From the IMG/VR virus record IMGVR_UViG_3300040811_000825, positions 1 to 64,000 of that record: a stretch of DNA of 64,000 nt; one strand, written 5' to 3'. This document shows, piece after piece, positions 14,610 to 20,970 of the stretch. Source of the stretch: a virus. Made by a program: the position numbers and the translations under genes. Below the pieces are notes generated by a model, which saw nothing but the letters and a program-made list of their open reading frames with translations, searched no databases and was not told the DNA's origin. Positions within the stretch are counted from its first letter, which is position 1, and every line of letters begins with the position of its first letter.

Positions 14610-14814
14610 AATATGCCTCGTAGTATTTTACAATCCCTGCAGTGTGCATATTGCCTTGAGAAACCCAGTCATGGGCACACTCGTAGATAGATTGGTTTGA
14701 ATATTTAGGTGTTACTCCCTCCATTTGATGACCAAACTTTGCTAACAAGACTTTAAGTGCTTGTTCTCGCACTTTCATTTTATCACCACTATAACGCCAA
14801 TCATCAAGACTCAT
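14593..14814 (-). CDS. Small hypothetical protein
   Basis: The 73-residue protein starts MSLDDWRYSGDKMKVREQ at the ATG overlapping the upstream stop codon. It contains NQSIYECAHDWVSQGN and ends in YYEAYYAKSN; it is soluble and helical. Family not recognised. An in-frame GTG or TTG further up would lie inside the previous gene and is rejected. Confidence 0.6.
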   Translation of the reverse strand: MSLDDWRYSGDKMKVREQALKVLLAKFGHQMEGVTPKYSNQSIYECAHDWVSQGNMHTAGIVKYYEAYYAKSN

Positions 14815-15203
14815 CGAAATTGCCCCAATCCAGTACCAGATTGCCAAACATTTTCGGAGCCACCTTGAGTTTCTCCCACAGTAGTCCAGGAAGAAGTGGC
14901 CATTTCATACATCACTTGATGAATGTTTTCTGGTTCATTATTTTGATTGTTTTCTTCTTCACGACGTGCTGCTTCCTCAAGCATTTCCTCATGAGTAATT
15001 TGCTTTTCAGTTTTTACAGGCTCAATACTAGAGTCAACAAACCATTCATCGATAGGCATAATCACTGGAGCAGGAACTCCCAGATAAGGAGGTTCTGGAT
15101 CATTTAGTTGATCGCAGTCAACTTTTTCTTCATCAATTGTACATTCCAATTCACTTTTAGAAATGAAGAAGGATTTAATGAAGTTTGTAACGGTGTTAAT
15201 CAT
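14811..15203 (-). CDS. Acidic hypothetical protein
   Basis: The 130-residue protein has a short hydrophobic N terminus (INTVTNFIKSFFI), two Cys residues (ELECTIDEEKVDCD), a Pro-rich stretch and a Glu-rich helix (EEMLEEAARREEENN). It shares ATGA overlaps with the lysozyme-like gene and the next gene. Possibly a chaperone or inhibitor of its neighbours, which is speculation. Confidence 0.55.
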   Translation of the reverse strand: MINTVTNFIKSFFISKSELECTIDEEKVDCDQLNDPEPPYLGVPAPVIMPIDEWFVDSSIEPVKTEKQITHEEMLEEAARREEENNQNNEPENIHQVMYEMATSSWTTVGETQGGSENVWQSGTGLGQFR

Positions 15204-15805
15204 GCAAATACCATCTTTTTAGTATAATCATATGCGTACAGTTCACGATGACCTTTGATTCCCCATCCTAACCAATAATAGGCAGGAACCATATATTGAG
15301 AAACTGTACGACCAGTACCTTCAAACTCTGGAAGGTAACGTTGGAACACAGATTCGTTGATCATGTATGCCGTTTGTCCCTCTAGTGAAGAAGGATCATA
15401 ACCATATTTAGTAGCAAACTTGCCAAGATTATTGTAGCGTCCTATTGAGGTCCACTGAATAAGACCATAACCCCCACTATGGCAAGCGTTGTAAGGAACT
15501 CTAGCCCCTCCCTCGCATATGTTGGGATGGAAGTTGCTTTCCGATTTAATGTTTCCCATGATCGTAGCAAGTGCATTGCGATCTGTGATTCGGGTTTTCT
15601 CTTGGAGTTGTTCAAGAACATATTGCTCATTTTTATTGCAAGTAGGACACTTCCACTCCTTCTCTACCACCTCAATGGTGACTGCTTTCTCCTCATTAAC
15701 AGTCACGTCAACGGTGGGAGGATTCTTAATCTCACTGATACTTGGATAAGCACAAGCAGCAGGGATAGATGTGATCAAAGCAAGTGGAAGAATTTTGTTA
15801 AGCAT
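15200..15805 (-). CDS. Phage tail-lysozyme-like exported cell-wall hydrolase
   Basis: The 201-residue protein has an N-terminal signal (MLNKILPLALITSIPAACA; the Cys could allow lipidation but there is no strict lipobox). It then has CPTCNKNEQ and a lysozyme-like domain: ALATIMGNIKSESNF (catalytic Glu candidate in KSESNF), CHSGGYGLIQWTS and a C-terminal YYWLGWGIKGHRELY. The GNI.SES..P...GYGLIQW pattern is that of the phage tail lysozyme family, which cleaves peptidoglycan. It heads a run of genes with membrane proteins, a metallopeptidase and a holin candidate, so it may be the endolysin or an entry enzyme. Confidence 0.8.
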   Translation of the reverse strand: MLNKILPLALITSIPAACAYPSISEIKNPPTVDVTVNEEKAVTIEVVEKEWKCPTCNKNEQYVLEQLQEKTRITDRNALATIMGNIKSESNFHPNICEGGARVPYNACHSGGYGLIQWTSIGRYNNLGKFATKYGYDPSSLEGQTAYMINESVFQRYLPEFEGTGRTVSQYMVPAYYWLGWGIKGHRELYAYDYTKKMVFA

Positions 15806-15865
15806 AAAAATGAATAGAATTCGACATCCGTTATAGAGATTTTACACCCCTTACAGTACAATAAA

Positions 15866-15885
15866 AAGGAGGCGACTAACCTCCC
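15866..15885 (-). terminator. Terminator hairpin right at a promoter start site
   Basis: GGGAGG-loop-CCTCC followed by UUUUU on the minus strand. It ends the hli/42-residue operon, but it also begins at the predicted start site of the promoter at 15890-15918. Confidence 0.8.
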
Positions 15886-15889
15886 AGGA

Positions 15890-15918
15890 ATTATAGTCTA
15901 TTTGATTATGTTTGTCAA
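15890..15918 (-). promoter_or_regulatory. Perfect-consensus sigma70 promoter
   Basis: TTGACA (15918-15913), 17 bp, TATAAT (15895-15890) on the minus strand. TTGACA overlaps the stop codon of the 42-residue gene. The next gene downstream is the tail-lysozyme-like gene at 15805, but a terminator hairpin lies between them. Confidence 0.75.
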
Positions 15919-16043
15919 GGAGTGGGGACAGTGGCAGGAATCATCATCCCACCACTCATGTCGTCGTCATCATCAACGTCAGTATCGCTAAATGCAGAAT
16001 GAATTATAAATGCACCTAACATACAGGTCGCTAACAACAACAT
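15915..16043 (-). CDS. 42-residue membrane peptide with acidic tail
   Basis: ATG at 16043 overlaps the hli stop (TGATG). The 42 residues start with a hydrophobic helix (MLLLATCMLGAFIIHSAF), followed by DTDVDDDDD and a Met/Pro-rich end. The overlap with hli implies joint translation, so the peptide may act in or near the thylakoid membrane. Function unknown. Confidence 0.65.
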   Translation of the reverse strand: MLLLATCMLGAFIIHSAFSDTDVDDDDDMSGGMMIPATVPTP

Positions 16044-16153
16044 CACCATACTCCTGGAATGACCTGGCCAGTGCTGAAGTAAGATACTACTGCCGCAACG
16101 AATCCAATCATCGCTGCGCGACCATTCAATTTTTCTGCTTTGTCATTAAACAT
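16043..16153 (-). CDS. hli: High-light-inducible protein (Hli), minimal
   Basis: A 36-codon gene encodes the core of the HLIP/chlorophyll-binding family: AEKLNGRAAMIGFVAAVVSY, with the diagnostic Glu...Asn-Gly-Arg-Ala-Ala-Met-Ile-Gly pattern of the single transmembrane helix, then GQVIPGVW. Such proteins bind chlorophyll and carotenoid and protect photosystem II during light stress. The start overlaps the end of the 51-residue gene. It is among the shortest Hli forms. Confidence 0.9.
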   Translation of the reverse strand: MFNDKAEKLNGRAAMIGFVAAVVSYFSTGQVIPGVW

Positions 16154-16301
16154 TGTTTTTTTCCTCTAGTGTTTTGTTTGTAATGATGATTTTATTACCA
16201 TCATGAGTGAATTGTAGATCATCATCAGGATGCCACAGTAACTCTTGATACATGTCATCGAGTTTCTGCATATCCTGATAAAGTGCGTTTGGATTAGGCA
16301 T
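16146..16301 (-). CDS. 51-residue hypothetical protein
   Basis: The frame starts MPNPNALYQDMQKLDDMYQE at an ATG overlapping the thioredoxin-like gene by eight bases. It is a helical segment followed by a small beta part (DLQFTHDGNKIIITNKTL). No membrane segment. It sits between the thioredoxin-like gene and hli with overlaps on both sides. Function unknown. Confidence 0.6.
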   Translation of the reverse strand: MPNPNALYQDMQKLDDMYQELLWHPDDDLQFTHDGNKIIITNKTLEEKNNV

Positions 16302-16584
16302 ACTGATCGAATAACTTTCTAATGTTTTGAGTGATTTGCATACCTCCAATTTTTTCTTCAAGTTTCAATCCAGAGGGCGATGCAATAATTAATACTGGTG
16401 TAGCCGTAACACCGTACTTGGATGCAAGGTCAAGATTCTCTTGAGGGATTGGGGTATCACTAAAATCTTCAAGGTCTACTTTCTCTAAAAGAGAAGTGCG
16501 TTCATCTTTGATGGAGGACATGTATTTATCCACCAACTTACAAGGTCCACAAGATTCTTTTGAAAAAAGATAAAATTTATTCAT
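16294..16584 (-). CDS. Thioredoxin-like protein (CGPC)
   Basis: The 96-residue protein has the active site KESCGPCKLVDKYM at residues 9-22, a cis-Pro element (GVTATPVLIIASP) and a C-terminal helix, i.e. a complete minimal thioredoxin fold. It could reduce phage NrdAB or chloroplast-type redox targets. The CGPC sequence is of thioredoxin rather than glutaredoxin type. It overlaps the 72-residue membrane gene by four bases. Confidence 0.88.
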   Translation of the reverse strand: MNKFYLFSKESCGPCKLVDKYMSSIKDERTSLLEKVDLEDFSDTPIPQENLDLASKYGVTATPVLIIASPSGLKLEEKIGGMQITQNIRKLFDQYA

Positions 16585-16799
16585 GGGAGTTCAAGAAAAA
16601 ATTTGGTATTATCACCACGGGTATTTTCATAGAGAGAACTGTCACCATAGATTTTATGATCTTTGTATCCTACCATACGACCCTTTGTATTTTGAAGGGC
16701 TGGCATAAATGCGATAATAAAAAATACTGCAGGAGCACCAACTAAAAGTGCTCCACCAATAACATAATAAGTCAGAAGTTCAATCAAAGAAGTTTCCAT
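16581..16799 (-). CDS. 72-residue membrane protein
   Basis: The protein begins METSLIELLTYYVIGGALLV and has one or two membrane segments (residues 8-32), followed by a polar tail (GRMVGYKDHKIYGDSS). It follows the 28-residue peptide gene with a TGATG overlap and precedes the thioredoxin-like gene. Association with hli genes suggests a thylakoid location, but no photosystem subunit is recognised. Confidence 0.65.
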   Translation of the reverse strand: METSLIELLTYYVIGGALLVGAPAVFFIIAFMPALQNTKGRMVGYKDHKIYGDSSLYENTRGDNTKFFLELP

Positions 16800-16885
16800 C
16801 AATAAGTCTCACAAAGTTGTTGTACTGAATAACCTAAAAGGACAAAAAATGCAACTGAAGTTGCAGTAAAAAGTGTTGCTGTCAT
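16799..16885 (-). CDS. 28-residue membrane peptide
   Basis: ATG at 16885 overlaps the stop of hli (TGATG) and the stop at 16801-16799 overlaps the next ATG in the same way. The peptide is essentially a single helix (MTATLFTATSVAFFVLLGYS) with a short polar end. Size and topology resemble the tiny single-helix photosystem or cytochrome subunits, but no family match is claimed. The two exact TGATG junctions strongly support it as a gene. Confidence 0.6.
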   Translation of the reverse strand: MTATLFTATSVAFFVLLGYSVQQLCETY

Positions 16886-17088
16886 CAGAAGATGCCAAAG
16901 AAAAACTTGCCAGTGATAGCGTATGAAAGGAAACCAGAGATGATACCCATCATCGCCCAGCGACCATTGTAACGCTCGATATATTCATAAGGAGTATCCA
17001 GACCTTTGGAATGATAGGACTCGATTACCATTTCGGGCTCTTTTGCCCACATGTTCATCTGTCCTTGATCGTTAGTTGTTACAGTCAT
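16885..17088 (-). CDS. hli: High-light-inducible protein (Hli) with N-terminal extension
   Basis: The 67-residue protein has a polar extension (residues 1-37) and then the HLIP helix: EYIERYNGRWAMMGIISGF, with the family's Glu-Arg/Asn-Gly-Arg-Trp-Ala-Met pattern, ending in TGKFFFGIF. It should bind chlorophyll in the thylakoid and protect photosystem II. It is the first gene after the fused terminator/promoter at 17116-17154. Confidence 0.92.
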   Translation of the reverse strand: MTVTTNDQGQMNMWAKEPEMVIESYHSKGLDTPYEYIERYNGRWAMMGIISGFLSYAITGKFFFGIF

Positions 17089-17115
17089 GTTACATCCTGT
17101 TATAAATCTTTACAT

Positions 17116-17144
17116 ATTATATATTAAAAAAGAACCTCTGTCAA
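17116..17144 (-). promoter_or_regulatory. Perfect-consensus sigma70 promoter with -35 in a terminator loop
   Basis: TTGACA (17144-17139), 17 bp, TATAAT (17121-17116) on the minus strand. TTGACA is the loop of the terminator hairpin at 17126-17154. The promoter would drive hli and the overlapping genes after it. Confidence 0.8.
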
Positions 17145-17154
17145 GAGGCTCTTT
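17126..17154 (-). terminator. Terminator whose loop is the next promoter's -35 box
   Basis: Arms AGAGCCTC and GAGGTTCT enclose the loop TTGACA, followed by a U-run, on the minus strand, three bases after the stop codon of the gene at 17158-17343. Confidence 0.8.
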
Positions 17155-17157
17155 GTG

Positions 17158-17343
17158 TCAATTATAACCATTTACGATATTTTTACAAGTTTTCATGTTC
17201 TTTTTACAGAATGCCCTGACATAACTATCAGTGTCAAATTCCATTGTGTAATGGGCATGAGTGTGAAGTCCCTGAACTAAAATCAAAAAACCCACAATCA
17301 AAAGATTAAGGTGAGTTACTGGGGAAAAAAGAAATCTTTTCAT
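17158..17343 (-). CDS. Exported or membrane-anchored small protein
   Basis: From the ATG at 17343 the 61-residue protein has an N-terminal hydrophobic segment (LNLLIVGFLILVQGL, residues 12-26), then a polar part with two Cys residues (FCKKNMKTCKN). The ATG directly follows the U-run of the terminator at 17343-17371, so there is no room for a normal ribosome binding site. A frame extension upstream would be translated terminator sequence and is rejected. Function unknown. Confidence 0.55.
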   Translation of the reverse strand: MKRFLFSPVTHLNLLIVGFLILVQGLHTHAHYTMEFDTDSYVRAFCKKNMKTCKNIVNGYN

Positions 17344-17371
17344 AAAAAAAGAGGGGCCTTGAAGACCCCTC
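17343..17371 (-). terminator. Rho-independent terminator after the outer-membrane gene
   Basis: Arms GAGGGGTCTT and AAGGCCCCTC with a short loop, then UUUUUUUAUG on the minus strand. The AUG is the start codon of the next gene. Confidence 0.85.
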
Positions 17372-17388
17372 AATTTTAGCATGGTTTA

Positions 17389-17760
17389 TCAGAAGGAGTA
17401 CTTCAGACCCAGCTTAGCACCGTAACCACGGTCGATGTCCTTGTCGCCAGAACCAACGAACGAAACTTCGCCGTAAGCACCCAGTGCATCAGTTACAGCA
17501 ACGCCAAGACCTGCCTTACCAGAAGGAACGGTATCGCTTTCGCCACCATCAGGGGAGACGATTGTAGCGCCACCTTGGACATAGTAAGAAGTCTTCTCGC
17601 CAAGAGCACCTTCGTAACCAACATGAAGGTCGGTAGCAGTGCCGTTGTAGTCGCTACCGGTCCAACCAGAGTTAGCTTCCACATTGACATAAGGACCTGC
17701 AAAAGCAGCGCCGGCAGACATGGACAGAGCAGCAGTCGCTGCGAATACAGATTTGATCAT
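17389..17760 (-). CDS. Small outer-membrane beta-barrel-like protein
   Basis: The 123-residue precursor has a Sec signal (MIKSVFAATAALSMSAGAAFA) and a mature part of alternating strands (YVNVEANSGW, TDLHVGYEGAL, SYYVQGGATIV, GKAGLGVAVT, AYGEVSFVG, GAKLGLKYSF) ending in Phe. That is the signature of outer-membrane beta barrels recognised by the BAM complex. It would make about eight strands. It has a composite promoter and a long leader with a palindrome, so it is likely made strongly. Possible role: changing the host outer surface during infection. Confidence 0.7.
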   Translation of the reverse strand: MIKSVFAATAALSMSAGAAFAGPYVNVEANSGWTGSDYNGTATDLHVGYEGALGEKTSYYVQGGATIVSPDGGESDTVPSGKAGLGVAVTDALGAYGEVSFVGSGDKDIDRGYGAKLGLKYSF

Positions 17761-17903
17761 TTTAGATACCTCTTAAATTTACTTGCGGAATGATTACCCG
17801 CAGATGAAGGGGGAGTTCGACTTTCCCCGCTTGAACATTATAACACAGAACCGTTGCGAGTAGTTGAGGCATTGGTCGGTGAACTGGCACATGTGCCAAT
17901 TGT
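17761..17903 (-). promoter_or_regulatory. Long leader with 14-bp perfect palindrome
   Basis: The roughly 140-base leader contains TGGCACATGTGCCA (17898-17885), a perfect palindrome just after the predicted start site. It also has a second -10-like TATAAT (17842-17837), and no gene. The palindrome may be a repressor operator or an RNA hairpin. Confidence 0.5.
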
Positions 17904-17937
17904 TATTTATCTTAACAGATTTTTAGATGTCTGTCAA
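17904..17937 (-). promoter_or_regulatory. Composite early/late promoter of the outer-membrane gene
   Basis: TTGACA (17937-17932), 17 bp, TAAGAT (17914-17909) on the minus strand, with the -10 box running into GATAAATA (17911-17904), a T4-type late promoter. The -35 box lies on the end of the glycosyltransferase gene. Confidence 0.75.
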
Positions 17938-18752
17938 GTTGGTGGGTTTCCCGAATTTTGTGCTGCTTTCGCGGCAGAGTTTTCAGTAATCCGACCAAGA
18001 TAAGGATCATAGTTCATATGGTCCCTAATGTCAATACTAGCACCACTTTGTTGCCACCAGTTAAGAAGAGCATCATGTGGTGCCTTGTGGAACACGCCAA
18101 CATGTTCCTGATGTATTGTAGAACCAAAGTTCAAATTATACAGAAAAATGGGAATCGTATAAGTTCTACCAGTCTCAAGAATAACATCTTCAGACACGGC
18201 TCTGGGTTTGACTCCATTGTCCAATTTAAACTTATCACCACGAACGTGGTTCTTAATAATCTTAGCGGCATGATGCCTAGAAATTAAGTAGACCGCTGCA
18301 GAGAAGTCATTGATAAACTTAAGGTGCAGTTTAACATGAATATCTCCTGTACAAATAGTAGTCAACTGAAGACAGTCCCAATCATATGGGACAAGACTGA
18401 AAAATTCTTTCCAGGTGAAGTTCCAGTATCTTGCAATATCAAAATTAACATCATCCTCAACAATCATACAATAATCATCGTCGGTCTCTTCATAGAAATG
18501 CTTGATTGCTTTAAGATGACTCAGACAACAACCAAGTTCTCCAGGAGTAATGTTATCAGGAACTCTACCTTTTAGGTGATAAGCAACATCGTCATCACGG
18601 CCATCAAAACCAGAAATGCGAGTATGATTAGTGATTTTCCAATAATCAAACTGTTGTTCCATATAAATGCGACGTTGTTCGTCAGCATCAAGGTTTAACC
18701 AATAGATGTGTGGAATACCTTGTAACTTGAAAGCAGATTTATTTTTATCCAT
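17934..18752 (-). CDS. Family-25 glycosyltransferase
   Basis: The 272-residue protein starts MDKNKSAFKLQGIPHIYWLNLD and shows the GT25 lipooligosaccharide-galactosyltransferase pattern: IYWLNLDADEQRR, RISGFDGRDD, GELGCCLSHLKAIKHF and YCMIVEDDVNF (Asp-rich metal/nucleotide-sugar site). It transfers a sugar onto surface polysaccharide or a protein. It is the last gene of the sugar operon. An in-frame TTG two codons upstream is less likely than the ATG. Confidence 0.88.
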   Translation of the reverse strand: MDKNKSAFKLQGIPHIYWLNLDADEQRRIYMEQQFDYWKITNHTRISGFDGRDDDVAYHLKGRVPDNITPGELGCCLSHLKAIKHFYEETDDDYCMIVEDDVNFDIARYWNFTWKEFFSLVPYDWDCLQLTTICTGDIHVKLHLKFINDFSAAVYLISRHHAAKIIKNHVRGDKFKLDNGVKPRAVSEDVILETGRTYTIPIFLYNLNFGSTIHQEHVGVFHKAPHDALLNWWQQSGASIDIRDHMNYDPYLGRITENSAAKAAQNSGNPPT

Positions 18753-18754
18753 TA

Positions 18755-20299
18755 TCAAAAATACTTGGTCAGTTTTTCTCTATCTCCTTTGATGTAAGAG
18801 ATACATTCCTTCAGATCGTCTTGGAGACTATTCCAAAGTCCTGCCATCTCTTCGCCTGCAGAATTCTTATTGTAGTTAGTTCCTTTGGCGTGTTGAATCT
18901 GGTGGGCATAGTCACGGATGACTGGTCTACCTTTTAAGAAGGAGATACCGTTCATCACTAGATCCCATCCCCAACCCATCTTCATGCGTTCGTGGGTCAT
19001 AACGTCAGGTAGGCCTCTTTCATAGTATTCATCAATGATGTCTCTATGCACAAACCATACCGTCTCGTCAGTGCAAGCAACCATCTTGATATTTTCATCT
19101 TCCGATTCAATACCATCGATATCGGTGTGCTCAGGCGTATACCAGACGTTTGTTACATCAGGGGCATACACACCCCACTCATACAGATTATAATACTTTC
19201 TTGCGTCTTTTACAAGTTGTTCGTAATTATCGAATACTGTATCGCCCTGACAATGCATTAGAACTTTTTTGTCGGGTTTTAAAAGAGCAAGTGCCGTTCT
19301 GAATTGCATTGTAAAATATGCTTCATCACCAAGATTAATCCAACCTTCGCGAGTATTCTCTTCGTCACTATTGATAACAGTCACTTCACCAAAGATTTCT
19401 TTCAGAGAATCTTCAATCGCGCAAGTCTTCTCAAACTGATTTCTCCAGTTAAAGATGAATGGTTGAATGTCCTTGGTTCTAATCTGTGGGAACCTTTCAA
19501 TATATCCGTGCTCACTAAAGTCACGATGATCTCCGTGGTCATTACTACTATCCAAATCCTGATAAAGAGTCTCCAGGAATGGATTCAGAATGCGTGCATA
19601 GTTTGTGATGTTGGATGACTTTCCAATCATCGTCCTACACATCGACAGAGTAGTTGCATCAATCAAAACCTCATCTCCAGCCAGAATCCTCTCAGGAGAG
19701 TTTGGTTGTGCCTGAATGGAATAGTGTAGGCCTGCCCTACTCATCGTTCTCTGGTGGTCATAGCAGTGAATCTCAACATCCTTAAATCTTTCTTTGAAGA
19801 TGTCAACAATATCTGTCTGGTCTGTGGCAAGAAAGATGCCTTCATAATCACCAGACTCAAGTTCTTCTGCTGCTGCATTCAGATACTTTTCTACACCAAC
19901 AAACTCAGTATGGCCAACTCCATCAGTGCCGCGATAGTGTACACCCAAACAATTTGCATATTTCTCTGTTGGAATACCATCAATGATTGATTGCATTCTA
20001 TCATTGAAGGGGAGATATTGTCTGTATTTGTTAAGATCAAAGTCTCTGAAAGAACCCCAAGGATAATCACAATCAAACAAGTCTTGCGTATTTGCTACCT
20101 GCGGTGCATCATCAGATACCTTGTCAGAATCAAACCAGTTGTTTGGATTGCCATACAACATAAACATTGAAGGATCAACACAGACCTTATTCAGATCTAC
20201 TCCTGCTCTCTCAAGTGCTCTGTATCCAGTCAAAATAGTGATAAAGTTGGAAAGGAAACCTCGATGATTACCCTCCGTCAATCTAATCTCAAAAGTCAT
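18755..20299 (-). CDS. Two-domain glycosyltransferase
   Basis: The 514-residue protein has an N-terminal half with NCLGVHYRGTDGVGHTEF and GIFLATDQTDIV, the H-x-R-G-T-D loop of fucosyltransferase-like (NodZ/GT-B) enzymes. The C-terminal half, from about residue 270, has INLGDEAYFTMQFRTAL and ends in a region with VMNGISFLKGRPVIRDYAHQ. The gene at 27428-28294 has the same RGTD...LQTDQTQV layout, so the two N-terminal domains look paralogous. It probably adds two sugars in sequence or pairs a catalytic with a binding domain. Confidence 0.75.
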   Translation of the reverse strand: MTFEIRLTEGNHRGFLSNFITILTGYRALERAGVDLNKVCVDPSMFMLYGNPNNWFDSDKVSDDAPQVANTQDLFDCDYPWGSFRDFDLNKYRQYLPFNDRMQSIIDGIPTEKYANCLGVHYRGTDGVGHTEFVGVEKYLNAAAEELESGDYEGIFLATDQTDIVDIFKERFKDVEIHCYDHQRTMSRAGLHYSIQAQPNSPERILAGDEVLIDATTLSMCRTMIGKSSNITNYARILNPFLETLYQDLDSSNDHGDHRDFSEHGYIERFPQIRTKDIQPFIFNWRNQFEKTCAIEDSLKEIFGEVTVINSDEENTREGWINLGDEAYFTMQFRTALALLKPDKKVLMHCQGDTVFDNYEQLVKDARKYYNLYEWGVYAPDVTNVWYTPEHTDIDGIESEDENIKMVACTDETVWFVHRDIIDEYYERGLPDVMTHERMKMGWGWDLVMNGISFLKGRPVIRDYAHQIQHAKGTNYNKNSAGEEMAGLWNSLQDDLKECISYIKGDREKLTKYF

Positions 20300-20300
20300 T

Positions 20301-20657
20301 TCAGTCTCCTTTTAATACGCGATAACTATCTTCTTCAAAATGTTGTGTAGAAAATTCAAATAATTCAGATGGTTCAATAGCAATCATCTGATGTCTAAGG
20401 CCACGATAGATGTGAAACTTGTCTCCTGGTGAAAGAACAATATCCTTTGCGCCCTCAAGACTATCAGTCTCTCCATAATACAAAAGAAGTTTACCAGATT
20501 GGAGGTAAAATGTCTCGTCCTTAAGTTTGTGATAATGCCAAGAGCATCTCTTCCCCTCTTCAAAGAAGAGAAGTTTGCCACAATACTCATCAGTATTGAC
20601 AATCCACTTTTCGTGTCCCCATCCTTTGGGAACAAACTTAATCTCCGAAGAAGTCAT
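20301..20657 (-). CDS. Cupin-fold protein (sugar isomerase/epimerase type)
   Basis: The 118-residue single-domain cupin has the metal-binding motif GKRCSWHYHKLKDETFYLQSG (HxH...E) and the second motif PGDKFHIYRGLRHQM. The sequence WGHEKWIVNTDEYCGK at the start resembles the C-terminal cupin of type II phosphomannose isomerases and nucleotide-sugar-linked cupins. It probably binds or isomerises a sugar phosphate or NDP-sugar. It overlaps the HAD gene by 20 bases. Confidence 0.8.
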   Translation of the reverse strand: MTSSEIKFVPKGWGHEKWIVNTDEYCGKLLFFEEGKRCSWHYHKLKDETFYLQSGKLLLYYGETDSLEGAKDIVLSPGDKFHIYRGLRHQMIAIEPSELFEFSTQHFEEDSYRVLKGD

Positions 20658-20970
20658 CAGAGTTTACCCCTTTATCGTCAATGTAATAGTCACCAGAGGG
20701 CTTACCTAAGAATAATTGATGATACTTACATCCCCACAATCTTAGTTGTATTTCTGTAAATTCGTAGAATTCTTTCTTTGCCAGATCAGCATTATTTTTA
20801 TACCGACCCATTCCTCTGGCAGTGAGATATACGATGGTGTGTCCCTCGTCGTATAGTTTATTTATTCTATCAATTCTACCTTGAATCGGCAACGCTTCAG
20901 TGTAGCGTGTCTCTTCAGTTGTACCAGGTGTACAAATAGTTCCGTCAATGTCTACAACGTATCTCATCAA
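20638..20970 (-). CDS. HAD-family sugar phosphatase-like protein
   Basis: The 110-residue protein has HAD motif I (YVVDIDGTICTPG), motif II (VYLTARGMGRYK) and motif IV (DYYIDDKGVN), but no cap domain. Short HAD enzymes of this type occur in capsule and LPS clusters. Next to the heptose-type kinase it could remove a phosphate in an activated-sugar pathway (GmhB-like step), which is inference. It overlaps the kinase gene by 26 bases. Confidence 0.8.
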   Translation of the reverse strand: MMRYVVDIDGTICTPGTTEETRYTEALPIQGRIDRINKLYDEGHTIVYLTARGMGRYKNNADLAKKEFYEFTEIQLRLWGCKYHQLFLGKPSGDYYIDDKGVNSDDFFGD

